Positions 16,924 to 26,119 are shown, counted from the stretch's first letter. The stretch: 64,000 bases of DNA from Bacteroidota bacterium (GCA_018266775.1 JAFDZS010000001.1:1-64000), one strand, 5' to 3'. Notes: generated by a model not told the origin, from the letters alone. Numbers and translations are program-made.

Positions 16924-17035
16924 AGTATCAATAAATGTGCAAAAATGCGGTTTGCAGTTCTGCTTATTCTATAGATGGTTATTGCTTTATTTTCAAAACT
17001 TAAAAAATGTTTACAGTTGCAACTGTATTCAATTT

Positions 17036-18346
17036 TTAATAGTGACAACGCTGACATTCTGTACCACCAATCTTTTCTACTGTTACACTGTCTAATTTAG
17101 GTGCTACATACGTTTTGTTGCCGTATTTATCTTTTACGCTGTCAGGATGCATATCGTTATAGAACTTCTGGTAAATGCTGTAAAATTTGTTGGTTGTGCT
17201 GTCTGTCTTATTGTAGAAGTTTACTTTGGTTTCCCTGTGGCAATTGATACACCAGCCCATGCTCAGGTCGGCAAACTGGTATACTTCAGGCATTTCCTGT
17301 ATGTTGCCGTGGCAGGTTTGGCATTGTTGTTTGCCCACTTTTACGTGCTGGCTGTGGTTAAAGTATACATGGTCGGGCAGGTTATGTATTTTGGTCCAGA
17401 TGATTTCGTGTGCGCCATCGGGGCGGCCATCACCATCTTTATCTTCGTTATACGTTTTGGTGGTGGGGTTAAAGCCTGCGTATTCGTACAGTTTTTGAAT
17501 TTCTGCTGTACCATCTACTGCCGTACCATCTTCCCTTACTAATTTATCTGGCCCTTCATATTTATTAATTCCCTTGTGGCAGTTCATACAAACATTTACA
17601 GTGGGTATGTTGGCGTGTTTGCTGTCCTGTGCACCACCATGGCAGTATAAACAACTGATCTGGTTGGTACCGGCATGCACCTGGTGAGAGTAGAAAATAG
17701 GTTGTTGTGGCTGGTAATGTTTCATACGGCCCAGACCAATAGCGGCATCGGTAAAGAAATAACCTGAAATGCAGAACAGCACCAGGATACCGGCCATTAA
17801 ATAAGTTTTGTTTTTATAGAAAGGAACCGGTTCGCCCCTGCGTACGCCGTCTTTTTCATCGGTCAGTTTACGCAGGTTGGTGTTTACCTGTAATAATATG
17901 AAGGCTACTAAGGCTAACACTAAGGTGAGAATAGCGAAGAGGAGTGAGTTGTCTTCAGCAGGAGGTTGTTTACTATCTATTACTTTAACGTCACCAGTAT
18001 ACGCATCAGCCCAGTCTAAGATCGCTTTGATATCTGCTTTAGGCAGGTTAAACTGCGACATTTGTGAGCCAAACTTTGCTTTAAGTCCTGCCGCATACGG
18101 ATCTGAAGTGATCATGGTGTTCACATTGTTCACCCACTTGTATGCCCATTCTTTATCCGGCTCCCTGTCCCTGGCGCCTTTCAGCATAGGCCCCGTAAAA
18201 TCTTTGTCTGGCCTATGACAGGACGCACAATTTGCTTTATAAAGTGCTTCGCCGTTTTGAGCAAAAATATTGTTGGTAAATGATAACAGTGCAACAAAGA
18301 GTACTAATGCAAATACTCTGTTAAAGTTTTTTCTATACCGACTCAT
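17036..18346 (-). CDS. actA: Alternative complex III subunit ActA (multiheme cytochrome c)
   Basis: A 436-residue protein: signal peptide or anchor (residues 1-30), an N-terminal class I-like cytochrome c domain with CASCH near residue 40, a membrane segment near residue 135, another near 180, and a C-terminal multiheme domain with CLYCH, CMNCH, CQTCH, CINCH and CQRCH, the last at the extreme C-terminus. That is six heme motifs in all. The start at 18346 is chosen because the 16 residues upstream do not belong to a signal peptide while MSRYRKNF begins one. It is the first gene of the act-cta operon. Confidence 0.92.
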   Translation of the reverse strand: MSRYRKNFNRVFALVLFVALLSFTNNIFAQNGEALYKANCASCHRPDKDFTGPMLKGARDREPDKEWAYKWVNNVNTMITSDPYAAGLKAKFGSQMSQFNLPKADIKAILDWADAYTGDVKVIDSKQPPAEDNSLLFAILTLVLALVAFILLQVNTNLRKLTDEKDGVRRGEPVPFYKNKTYLMAGILVLFCISGYFFTDAAIGLGRMKHYQPQQPIFYSHQVHAGTNQISCLYCHGGAQDSKHANIPTVNVCMNCHKGINKYEGPDKLVREDGTAVDGTAEIQKLYEYAGFNPTTKTYNEDKDGDGRPDGAHEIIWTKIHNLPDHVYFNHSQHVKVGKQQCQTCHGNIQEMPEVYQFADLSMGWCINCHRETKVNFYNKTDSTTNKFYSIYQKFYNDMHPDSVKDKYGNKTYVAPKLDSVTVEKIGGTECQRCHY

Positions 18347-18391
18347 ACAGTTAATAACGGGGCTATGTGGAAAAATATCCGGTTTCGGGTG

Positions 18392-18425
18392 CAAATTTAA
18401 GTCAGTATATTGACATTATCCCAAC
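18392..18425 (-). promoter_or_regulatory. Promoter of the act-cta respiratory operon
   Basis: On the minus strand GTTG (18425-18422) and TAAATTTG (18399-18392) start 26 bases apart. The -7 element is a perfect TAnnTTTG and the -33 element matches three of four bases. The predicted start leaves a leader of about 40 bases before actA. Confidence 0.55.
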
Positions 18426-18580
18426 ATTGTTAAATTTTTTTTTCGCTGATTGGGCGTGGGTTTCAGCCGATTGTACAACATTTTCTACGGGCATTGTCAC
18501 ATATTTGTAAACAATATTTGAAAGCACATTTTTTTCAGCCCCCGGCAGCTATTTCAGCTTTTTTTATTCACTTTTGCGCC

Positions 18581-19447
18581 ATGTTTCAAAAACTTCAGAA
18601 CCGGTGGAAAGTAAGTGGTATCAGCCTGGTGCTGATCATCTGCACTTTTGCTATTGGCGGCAGCCTGTGCGGTTATGCCGGCAGAAAAATCATGGCATTG
18701 CTGCCCGTTGACAAGGGTGTGCTGTGGGTGATCATCTATATCCTGCTGATTACATTATTATGGCCGCTGGCAGTTTTATTGGTGAGCATTCCCCTGGGGC
18801 AGTTTACTTTTTTCAGGAAATATATTGCAAAAATCATCGGCCGCTTCGGCGGAAGGCGGCAAACGCAACCGGTTCGTATTGCCATTTTTGCCAGCGGTGG
18901 TGGCAGCAATGCATTGCAGATCATTAACCGCTTTGCCGGTTCGCCCCATTTAAAAATTGTATTGATCGTTTGCAACAAACCCGGTGCAGGTGTACTGCAA
19001 ATTGCCGCCGACCATCATATCCCTTATTTAGTAATAGAAAAAGAAGCCTTCTTTAAAGGCACTCATTACCTGCCGGAATTGCAGCAGTACCAGACAGATT
19101 TTATTGTACTGGCCGGCTTTTTATGGAAGATCCCGGCAGGATTGATACAGGCTTATCCGCATAAGATCGTGAATATTCATCCTGCATTATTACCGAAATA
19201 TGGAGGCAAAGGCATGTATGGCCATTTTGTTCACGAAGCGGTGGTTCAAAATGGCGAAAAAGAAACCGGTATTACCATACATTATGTAGATGAGCAGTAC
19301 GACCATGGTACCCATATCTTTCAGGCCCGTTGCCCGGTTACGCCCGGTGACACGCCTGAAACTGTAGCCCAAAAAGTATTGGTGCTGGAGCACCGGCATT
19401 TTGCTGAAGTGATTGCACAAGTTTTAGGGTACCCTTTGGCTACGTGA
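18581..19447 (+). CDS. DUF6787 membrane domain fused to phosphoribosylglycinamide formyltransferase
   Basis: 288 residues. Residues 1-90 match the small two-helix DUF6787 membrane protein (LQNRWKVSG, FAIGGSLCGYAGRK, PLGQFTFFRKY). From about residue 100 the chain is a GART/PurN domain: IAIFASGGGSNA, FIVLAGFLWKIP, NIHPALLPKYGGKGMYG with catalytic Asn and His, ITIHYVDEQYDHGTHIFQ with the catalytic Asp. PurN transfers formyl from 10-formyl-THF to GAR in purine synthesis. No start codon or ribosome site for a separate PurN is visible, so the enzyme would be tethered to the membrane. The ATG follows CTTTTGCGCC, like the trmB leader. Confidence 0.85.
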   Translation: MFQKLQNRWKVSGISLVLIICTFAIGGSLCGYAGRKIMALLPVDKGVLWVIIYILLITLLWPLAVLLVSIPLGQFTFFRKYIAKIIGRFGGRRQTQPVRIAIFASGGGSNALQIINRFAGSPHLKIVLIVCNKPGAGVLQIAADHHIPYLVIEKEAFFKGTHYLPELQQYQTDFIVLAGFLWKIPAGLIQAYPHKIVNIHPALLPKYGGKGMYGHFVHEAVVQNGEKETGITIHYVDEQYDHGTHIFQARCPVTPGDTPETVAQKVLVLEHRHFAEVIAQVLGYPLAT

Positions 19448-19901
19448 TTTATGAATTGAGATGGTGTTTTATCCCATACCTTATGGTAATTAATACAGTT
19501 CGTCAAGTTTGTGACTAGGACAAAAATTCCTGGCTAACGAAGAATTGATGAACAAACTAATTGCATGTCGTCTCTCAGCAACTAAAAAGGATGCCTGGTT
19601 GAGCCGTGGCGAAACCGGTTTATGCTGATGCAGCCGTCTTCGCTAAACTCAGACTGACACACTTTAAGATTGAAGAATAAAAGCCTTCTAACACTAAAGG
19701 CGTTTAGGCTGAATGGCTCTAAGCCAGATTCAGCAAGTATGACCACCGCAGTAATTTAACATCAACCAACTCCAATCAGAATGAAAATGATTTATTATCC
19801 TTCAGCCTTCACCAAAAATTGCGAATTTGCCGTTAAAAGAAGCGCTTGCAGCGTTTATAATAAATTTGTTGCCGTAATATTAGCCTTTTAAAAAAAATCT
19901 G
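19448..19901. other. 454-base intergenic stretch with one strong hairpin
   Basis: No reading frame of useful length on either strand. A hairpin at 19708-19734 has the stem GCTGAAT-GGCT paired with AGCC-(AG)-ATTCAGC around a three-base loop; it has no T tract. The sequence could be decayed coding DNA, but no remnant can be named. Confidence 0.6.
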
Positions 19902-20654
19902 TTGCGATCATTTTGTAAAATATTTCTAACTGTAGTAGGCATACTCATATTGCATCACCAAACCAGGGCGCAGCTGGAGTTGAGCGGTACCGTGTACGAT
20001 TCATCGCACATCAATTTTGTTCCCGGCGTTATTGTTGCCACTAAAGACGGAAAATTCACCACAACAGATTCATTAGGCAGGTACACCCTTTCAGTAAACG
20101 ATAAAGATTCCGTTACGTTTACCTTTGGCGGCAAATCCACACAGAAGTTTTCTGTTCATACCGTTCCCGACCCTGCACATTTTGATATTTCACTGCGGGT
20201 AAATTACCGCGGCAAATACCATACGTTAAAAGAAGTGGTGGTATTTGGCAAAAGCTACCAGGAAGATTCTATTGAAAACCGGGAAACCTATGCCAAAGTG
20301 TTTAATTACCAGAAACCTTCTTTTCAAACCTCTATCAGTCCGGGCGGTGTTGCCGGTGCGGATGTGGATGAGATCATCAACATGTTCCGCTTTCAGCGCA
20401 ATAAAAGGCTGAAAACATTTCAAATGCGGTTGGAAAAAGATGAGCAGGAGAAATATGTGAGCTACCGTTTTAATAAAGTACTCATCAAACGCATCACCCA
20501 TCTTGAAGGCTCACAGCTGGATACTTTCATAACCCGCTACCGCCCCAGTTATGAATTTGTGAGTACGGCAGATGAATTGGCTTTTAACCAGTATATTTTA
20601 AACTGTTCGTATCAATTCAAAGCAGAGCAATTAAAGCTGGGTACCAGTAAATAA
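19902..20654 (+). CDS. Secreted protein with carboxypeptidase regulatory-like domain
   Basis: 250 residues: a signal peptide to about residue 23 (ILILHHQTRAQ), then a beta-sandwich of the CarboxypepD_reg/peptidase-associated type (LELSGTVYDSS, PGVIVATKDGKFTTTDSLGRYTL), and a C-terminal region without recognised domain rich in arginine, lysine and aromatics (NMFRFQRNKRLKTFQMRLE). Such proteins are common in Bacteroidota and are thought to sit in the periplasm or at the outer membrane. The best start is a TTG after an A-rich stretch; no ATG is available. Flanked by long non-coding stretches, so it is probably monocistronic. Confidence 0.8.
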   Translation: MRSFCKIFLTVVGILILHHQTRAQLELSGTVYDSSHINFVPGVIVATKDGKFTTTDSLGRYTLSVNDKDSVTFTFGGKSTQKFSVHTVPDPAHFDISLRVNYRGKYHTLKEVVVFGKSYQEDSIENRETYAKVFNYQKPSFQTSISPGGVAGADVDEIINMFRFQRNKRLKTFQMRLEKDEQEKYVSYRFNKVLIKRITHLEGSQLDTFITRYRPSYEFVSTADELAFNQYILNCSYQFKAEQLKLGTSK

Positions 20655-20737
20655 TTTTTTCAAAATGTGAATGCCCTCACGAAGAAGTCAACCTTGCAGG
20701 TTGCCTTGTTTAAAATCGTTGTTAAAAAACTTAGGTA

Positions 20738-20877
20738 TATAATACTCCGGCAGGAAATTTTGAGTATTCAACTTTAAGAATAGAATTACTGAAGTTGAAG
20801 TTACAGTAGCACCAAGGCCCTATCAGGGAACCGCCCGGGAATAGGCCGTATTTATTCCCGGGCGGCTTTTTTGCTTA
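20738..20877 (+). ncRNA. Candidate small RNA with three hairpins and intrinsic terminator
   Basis: A TATAAT box at 20738-20743 is followed by about 125 non-coding bases that can fold as three successive hairpins: TTCAACTT (20767-20774) with AAGTTGAA (20792-20799), extended by a GU and an AU pair; CCCT-ATC-AGGG (20818-20828); and the terminator stem. No open frame of note fits. A promoter-like box, compact structure and terminator suggest a small RNA, but the same terminator could also end the upstream gene, and the -35 region is weak. Confidence 0.35.
20831..20872 (+). terminator. Strong intrinsic terminator
   Basis: CCGCCCGGGAATA pairs with TATTCCCGGGCGG over 13 bases, the loop is short, and a run of six T follows at 20867-20872. 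It ends either the preceding secreted-protein gene or the candidate small RNA. Confidence 0.88.
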
Positions 20878-21112
20878 CTTTTTTTCCGCAAAAAAAGTAG
20901 GAGCAGATATTAGCAATATCGTATGCTTACAATATGTTGTTCCCTGGTAAATTAATAAAATATAAGCATCAATATTGAGAACCCCAAATTTTTATTGTTT
21001 AAAAATTTGTATAAAGGAGTCGCAGCAGTTCTAAAAATATTTCGACTTGTAATACTGCTTTTTTATTCCAAAACTGTTGTAGTTTTCCACCTGAACATTA
21101 CAGTAATATTGT

Positions 21113-21664
21113 ATGGAAGAAAATCAACTCCATTTAGGCGTGGGCACGCGGTTGCAGCACACGCAATATGGTCCCGGTGTAGTCGTTGGCGTTCGCTATG
21201 CCACGTACCTCATTTCGTTTATTCATCATGGTATTAAGGAAATAGATAAAACAGATACCCACCTTGATGAGATCATTCCTGAAAATGTAACCACTGAAGT
21301 GGAAACCGTTTCAGCAGTGGAACGCTCCCTGCTGAAAATATTGCGCCAGTGGAGTGACGTGTCAGAGATTGTTCCGCTGGGCGATAAATGGATCGGCGGC
21401 ACCATGAGTTTACAAACTGCCGATAAATCCCTCAAGCCCAAAGAAATTCCTATTGATGATTTCTTTCACAAAATCGTTATGCTGCGGGATCGCCTGCGGG
21501 TATTGGAACAAAACATCAACAGCAACAAAAAACTCAGCGACGAAGAAAAGGTAAACATCCAGCAATACATCACCCGCTGTTATGGCTCACTCACTACTTT
21601 TAATGTGCTGTTCAAAAATAAAGAGCATTGGTTTGTGGGGGATAAGGGTGGGAAGGAGGAGTGA
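21113..21664 (+). CDS. Conserved hypothetical cytoplasmic protein
   Basis: 183 soluble residues. The first 45 resemble a small SH3/Tudor-like barrel (GVGTRLQHTQYGPGVVVGVRY, HHGIKEID) of the kind found at the C-terminus of UvrD helicases and in Bacteroidota hypothetical proteins. The rest is helical with a likely coiled coil near residues 125-155 (MLRDRLRVLEQNINSNKKLSDEEK) and a lysine-rich end. The barrel can bind RNA polymerase or nucleic acid in relatives, but no function can be assigned here. Confidence 0.75.
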   Translation: MEENQLHLGVGTRLQHTQYGPGVVVGVRYATYLISFIHHGIKEIDKTDTHLDEIIPENVTTEVETVSAVERSLLKILRQWSDVSEIVPLGDKWIGGTMSLQTADKSLKPKEIPIDDFFHKIVMLRDRLRVLEQNINSNKKLSDEEKVNIQQYITRCYGSLTTFNVLFKNKEHWFVGDKGGKEE

Positions 21665-21762
21665 GACTGGGTTATCATCGCTACTATCCTCATCCAACCT
21701 TACTCAATTGTTAATAATATTTTTACTGGTATTCATTACAGCTAAATATAACTTAACTATCT

Positions 21763-21770
21763 TAGTTTTG
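21763..21770 (+). promoter_or_regulatory. Probable -7 element of the type II secretion-like operon
   Basis: TAGTTTTG matches TAnnTTTG perfectly and lies 13 bases before the pilin start codon. No good -33 element lies 26 bases upstream. If used, the message would have only a very short leader, as predicted for trmB. Confidence 0.4.
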
Positions 21771-21783
21771 GAAATTCCCTCAT

Positions 21784-22197
21784 ATGAAACAGCAAAACCC
21801 TATTAAGCGTTATCCGGCTTTTACCCTTACAGAGGTGTTAGTCGTACTCATCATTATTGGTATTCTCGTCCTTTTGGCTTTGCCCAACCTTTTACCACTG
21901 ATTACAAAAGCAAAAAGCACCGAGGCTAAGGTTCAGTTGGAACATGTTCATACCCTGGAGAAGTCCTACTTTTTCGAAAAATCTAAATACACTAAAGATT
22001 TATCAGAACTGTCTTTTGAACAACAAAAACTAAGCACCGAAGGCGGGCAGGCGAATTACAAAATCGAAATCATAGAAGTTAACGAAACAGGGTTTAAAGC
22101 CAGGGCCACCTCTGTAGTTGATTTTGATGGAGATGGAATTTTTAATGTTTGGGAAATTGACCAGGATAAAAAACTTACAGAAGTTACTAAAGATTAA
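21784..22197 (+). CDS. Type II secretion major pseudopilin-like protein (GspG type)
   Basis: A 137-residue prepilin: a short basic leader ending KRYPA, then FTLTEVLVVLIIIGILVLLA, with the conserved glutamate at +5 and a long N-terminal helix. The cleavage site has Ala instead of the usual Gly at -1. Near the C-terminus DFDGDGIFNVWEID forms a calcium-binding-like loop; calcium in the C-terminal loop is a hallmark of GspG. It is the first gene of the plus-strand secretion cluster and overlaps the next by one base (TAATG). Confidence 0.87.
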   Translation: MKQQNPIKRYPAFTLTEVLVVLIIIGILVLLALPNLLPLITKAKSTEAKVQLEHVHTLEKSYFFEKSKYTKDLSELSFEQQKLSTEGGQANYKIEIIEVNETGFKARATSVVDFDGDGIFNVWEIDQDKKLTEVTKD

Positions 22198-22742
22198 TGC
22201 AAAGCTATCTACTTGTACCGCTTATTATCATCCTTACCCCAATTACGATTGAGGATTTTATGCATAGGAAAATTTCATTGTTGTGGATTATAGGCGTTAT
22301 AGCAGTTTCAGTTATTCAACAATTCTCAGTAGGGATGCCACCATCAGTGAGTATAATGAATACGGTAATCAATATTGGCATTATCATATTAAATTATGGA
22401 ATCCTGACACTTTACTTTTCTTTTAAAAACAAAAAGATTACTGATATAAGAAAAGAGCACCTTGGCATTGGAGACATAGCTTTCTTACTTTCCCTTGCAT
22501 TTTTGTTTAGTCCTGTAAATTTTATATGTTTTGTGTTATTTAGCCTCATCTTCACATTAGTGTTTACTCTTTTTGCAAAACTTTTTTTTTCTTCCCGGTT
22601 TGTCACAATTCCATTGGCAGGGTTCCAGGCTATTTTTCTTAGCTGCCTTTTAATATTTATGTTTTTAAAGGACTCCAATTGGAAACCTAATACTGATGAT
22701 GTAACGCTGGGAATAATTTTCAATTATGCTGGACTCGGTTAA
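22197..22742 (+). CDS. Prepilin peptidase (A24 family, catalytic domain only)
   Basis: A 181-residue membrane protein with about six helices. The two catalytic aspartates of the A24 aspartic proteases are visible: TIEDFMHRKIS near residue 20 and HLGIGD near residue 98. It lacks the cysteine-rich N-terminal methyltransferase domain of classical PilD/GspO and so resembles short TadV-like enzymes. It would cleave the pilin encoded upstream and the three minor pseudopilins encoded 20 kb away. It overlaps the ATPase gene by 17 bases. Confidence 0.83.
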   Translation: MQSYLLVPLIIILTPITIEDFMHRKISLLWIIGVIAVSVIQQFSVGMPPSVSIMNTVINIGIIILNYGILTLYFSFKNKKITDIRKEHLGIGDIAFLLSLAFLFSPVNFICFVLFSLIFTLVFTLFAKLFFSSRFVTIPLAGFQAIFLSCLLIFMFLKDSNWKPNTDDVTLGIIFNYAGLG

Positions 22743-24156
22743 CCATATTATCGATGAATCATTAATTACTTCGCTTAGTCCGGAGCAGGCATGGCATTAC
22801 CGCATATTCCCCATTAAGCAGATGGGCGAAATCCTTGCCCTGGGAATAGACGAAAATAGTAACGATCATAATATTGAAGAAGAGCTGGAAATGATTCTTG
22901 GGATGCCGGTGAAAATAGAAAGGGTAAAAACAGAGCTGGTTAATCAATTTCTTGAAAAACATTATAACAACAGCCGCTCAGACAGCAGATCTCAAAACAA
23001 TTTTTATACCGGTAACCCCGATGATTTTTTACAACACCTGATAAAAGAAGCCCGGGCTCTGAAAAGCAGTGATATTCATATCGAATCTTATGAGGAGTTC
23101 TGCAGGGTAAGAATCAGGATTGATGGTATGTTATTGCAGCGGTATTTGCTACAGAAAGAACAGTATCCTGCGCTGATAAATAAAATTAAGATTATCGCCC
23201 ATCTTGATATTGCAGAAAAAAGATTACCGCAGGATGGAAGAATATTGTTCGAAAATGACAGCAGCAAGATTGACATCAGGGTTTCAGTAATACCCACCCT
23301 GTATGGAGAAAAAGTAGTGTTGAGGTTACTAAGCAACGATGCTACAAAGATTGACCTCTCTTCAATCGGATTAACCCAGGTTGATATGGCTAATTACCTG
23401 GAGGGTATTAAGCGGCCAAATGGCATTGTTCTAATATGTGGCCCAACAGGTTCAGGCAAAACAACAACACTTTACGCTACCTTAAAATTATTAAACAAAG
23501 ATTCAAGGAATATCCTCACCATAGAAGACCCTATTGAATACACACTGGAAGGAATCAACCAGGTACAATTAAAAGATAGCATCGGCTTGACATTTGCTGC
23601 TGCATTAAGAACTTTTCTCAGGCAGGACCCCGATATCATTATGGTAGGCGAAATCAGGGATAGCGAAACAGCTGATATGGCTATACGTGCAGCATTGACA
23701 GGACATTTGGTTCTTTCCACTATTCATACAAATTCCGCCTGGGGCATTATTTCAAGGTTAATCGATATGGGTGTACCTCCTTTTTTAATAGCCAATACTT
23801 TAAATACTGCCGCAGCACAAAGATTAATAAGAGTGCTTTGCCCAAACTGCAAAAGAAAGGAAGTCTTCGCTAAATCTCTATATCCTCCAAAATTTAAAGC
23901 TCCAAAAGAGCTGGAATTTCACTACGTACCGGTTGGATGCAGCAAATGCCATAATACCGGGTACAAAGGCAGAAAAGCCATTTTTGAAGTAATTGCGATT
24001 GATGAAGAACTGGCTTTCGAAATAAAAAATGCTAACTATAAAGTAGACGGGCTATTGAAAGAGAGAAACATTAAAACGCTTTCGGAAAATGCTTTTGAAA
24101 TTTTTCAAAATGGAGATACGTCTATTGACGAAATTTATCCGATATTAGTCAACTAA
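22726..24156 (+). CDS. Type II secretion/type IV pilus assembly ATPase (GspE)
   Basis: A 476-residue hexameric ATPase. An N-terminal N1E-like domain (residues 1-85) is followed by the N2 domain and the core with Walker A GPTGSGKTTT near residue 243, the Asp box, Walker B IIMVGEIRDSETAD near residue 305 and the His box TGHLVLSTIHTNSA. The tetracysteine zinc module CPNCKRKE and CSKCHNTGYKGRKAIFE lies near residues 370-420. This is the only assembly-type ATPase in the cluster and no PilT-type retraction ATPase is present, which favours a type II secretion system over a twitching pilus. Confidence 0.93.
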   Translation: MLDSVNHIIDESLITSLSPEQAWHYRIFPIKQMGEILALGIDENSNDHNIEEELEMILGMPVKIERVKTELVNQFLEKHYNNSRSDSRSQNNFYTGNPDDFLQHLIKEARALKSSDIHIESYEEFCRVRIRIDGMLLQRYLLQKEQYPALINKIKIIAHLDIAEKRLPQDGRILFENDSSKIDIRVSVIPTLYGEKVVLRLLSNDATKIDLSSIGLTQVDMANYLEGIKRPNGIVLICGPTGSGKTTTLYATLKLLNKDSRNILTIEDPIEYTLEGINQVQLKDSIGLTFAAALRTFLRQDPDIIMVGEIRDSETADMAIRAALTGHLVLSTIHTNSAWGIISRLIDMGVPPFLIANTLNTAAAQRLIRVLCPNCKRKEVFAKSLYPPKFKAPKELEFHYVPVGCSKCHNTGYKGRKAIFEVIAIDEELAFEIKNANYKVDGLLKERNIKTLSENAFEIFQNGDTSIDEIYPILVN

Positions 24157-24189
24157 CCCCTTAATAAAACAAGCAATTAATATTACCTG

Positions 24190-26118
24190 ATGAAAATAAA
24201 GTTTTTAATTATCGCTACCCTCCTGGTATATTCATTTAATGCCCTGGCGCAAAAAGAAAGATTACTTGTGATTCAGCAACGTTTAAAAGACCTTTCTTTA
24301 ACAGTACCAGGCCTGAACCAAACAGCAGAATTGTCTATCTCCAGCGGGTCCCTGCAGGAATTCTTACGTGGACTTGCTTCTACCCATAATTTGAATATCA
24401 ACGTTGACCCTTCACTGAACCAACGGGTAACCAATTATTTTGCCAATGAAAAAGTAAGTAATATTCTTTTATACTTGATTGAACAATACAACCTCGATGT
24501 ACAATTTGTTGGAAGTATAATGACCTTTACTCCCTACAAGGATCCCGCTGGAAATCTTCCCAAAAAGCCTAAAGAAATACTCGTCGATTATAACTCTCCC
24601 AACGAAACCATTTCTTTCGATTTGAATAACGATACCCTCATTGATGTGGCAAAAAAAATTACGCGGCTTACCAATAAAAATGTTGTGGTGTTACCGGATG
24701 CGTTTTATAAAACAGTAACGGGCTATGTTCAAAACCTGCCCATATATAATGCATTGGAGAAATTGTCTCTTGGTAATAATTTCAAACTTTCAAAAACTAA
24801 CGACAACGTTTATGTTATTGGCACTTTAGCGCCCGACGAAGAGCTGGTATTAAAACCCCCGGTACAAAATAATCCCAGTACAACAATAAAAAAAGTTAAC
24901 AAAAACAATCCGGGCCAAAGCAGCTCAGCAGAAGTATTTGATGGCACAAATGGTAAAAAATTAATTAACCTCAATACGGTTAACTCCCCCATACTGGATG
25001 TTATCAAAAACATTTCTGCCCAGGCCGGTATTAATTATTTCATATACAGTGATATTAAGGGCAATGTTACTGCAACAGCTTCTAACATGGAGTTTGATAA
25101 TGCACTAAGCTTTATCCTACAAAACACTGATTATACTTACCGGGTGGATAATAATGTGTACATGATTGGCGAAAGGGAGAAAGAAGGTTTGAGAGCCAAT
25201 AAAATCATTCAGTTAAGATACCGCTCTGTGGATTCCATTCTCGCATTCATACCACAGGAGATCAAAAAAGGAGTAGACATCAAAGAATTTAAAGAGTTAA
25301 ATAGTTTTTTGGTCACAGGTTCTTCACCCCAAATAAACGAGATAGAATCTTTTGTAAAGAATATTGACAGGCTGGTGCCCATGATTATGATTGAAGTGAT
25401 TTTGCTTGATGTAAAAAAATCCAAAACGGTAAAAACGGGTATTACAGCCGGGATTTCCGATTCTGTAAAAACCGGGGGAACAATACTTGGCGGTAATGGT
25501 CTCGATTTTACGGCAGGAGCTAATTCAATCAATTCTTTTATTGACCGGATTGGCATAAATAATGTATTTAATATTGGCCACGTCGCACCCAATTTTTATG
25601 TAAACCTGCAGGCGCTTGAAAACAACAGTAATATTGAACTCAGGCAAACGCCAAAACTATCCACTTTAAACGGTCATAAAGCATCCCTCAGTATTGGAAG
25701 TACAAGATACTATGCAGTAACTACGCAAAATGTGTTAGGTTCACTGAACCCCCAAACAGTCGTTACACAACAATTTATTCCGGTTGAGGCCAACTTGGCT
25801 ATCGATATTAAGCCCATCGTTTCAAGCGATGACCAGGTTACGCTGAACATAGATGTAAACATTTCTGATTTCATTGGTACCACTGCCTTAAATGTACCGC
25901 CACCCACTTCAAAAAGTATGTTCAGTTCTATTATCAGGGTTCATAGTGAAGAAATGATCGTTTTGGGCGGCATTGAAAGAAATGAAAAAAGCGAAGATGG
26001 TTCCGGGGTACCGTTCCTCTCAAGGGTTCCGGTATTAAAATGGTTGTTCAGCAGCCGTTCAAAAACTAACAGTAAAGTAGTATCGGTAGTATTTATTAAA
26101 CCAACTATTATTTATTAA
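24190..26118 (+). CDS. Outer-membrane secretin (GspD/PilQ type)
   Basis: 642 residues with a signal peptide (residues 1-20, NALAQ). Two STN-like short domains (near 50-115 and 145-210) and an N-domain (near 335-395) precede the secretin domain, whose C-terminal end has the family pattern VPFLSRVPVLKWLFSSR followed by a final beta strand. Secretins form 12- to 15-subunit gated channels in the outer membrane. A threonine/asparagine-rich linker lies near residue 230. The next gene follows with two bases between. Confidence 0.92.
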   Translation: MKIKFLIIATLLVYSFNALAQKERLLVIQQRLKDLSLTVPGLNQTAELSISSGSLQEFLRGLASTHNLNINVDPSLNQRVTNYFANEKVSNILLYLIEQYNLDVQFVGSIMTFTPYKDPAGNLPKKPKEILVDYNSPNETISFDLNNDTLIDVAKKITRLTNKNVVVLPDAFYKTVTGYVQNLPIYNALEKLSLGNNFKLSKTNDNVYVIGTLAPDEELVLKPPVQNNPSTTIKKVNKNNPGQSSSAEVFDGTNGKKLINLNTVNSPILDVIKNISAQAGINYFIYSDIKGNVTATASNMEFDNALSFILQNTDYTYRVDNNVYMIGEREKEGLRANKIIQLRYRSVDSILAFIPQEIKKGVDIKEFKELNSFLVTGSSPQINEIESFVKNIDRLVPMIMIEVILLDVKKSKTVKTGITAGISDSVKTGGTILGGNGLDFTAGANSINSFIDRIGINNVFNIGHVAPNFYVNLQALENNSNIELRQTPKLSTLNGHKASLSIGSTRYYAVTTQNVLGSLNPQTVVTQQFIPVEANLAIDIKPIVSSDDQVTLNIDVNISDFIGTTALNVPPPTSKSMFSSIIRVHSEEMIVLGGIERNEKSEDGSGVPFLSRVPVLKWLFSSRSKTNSKVVSVVFIKPTIIY

Positions 26119-26119
26119 A

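Noticed and set aside
17012-17027. Perfect 16-base palindrome TACAGTTGCAACTGTA between actB and actA
   Set aside because: About one palindrome of this length is expected by chance in 64 kb, it has no T tract and no second copy was seen; not strong enough to call an operator.
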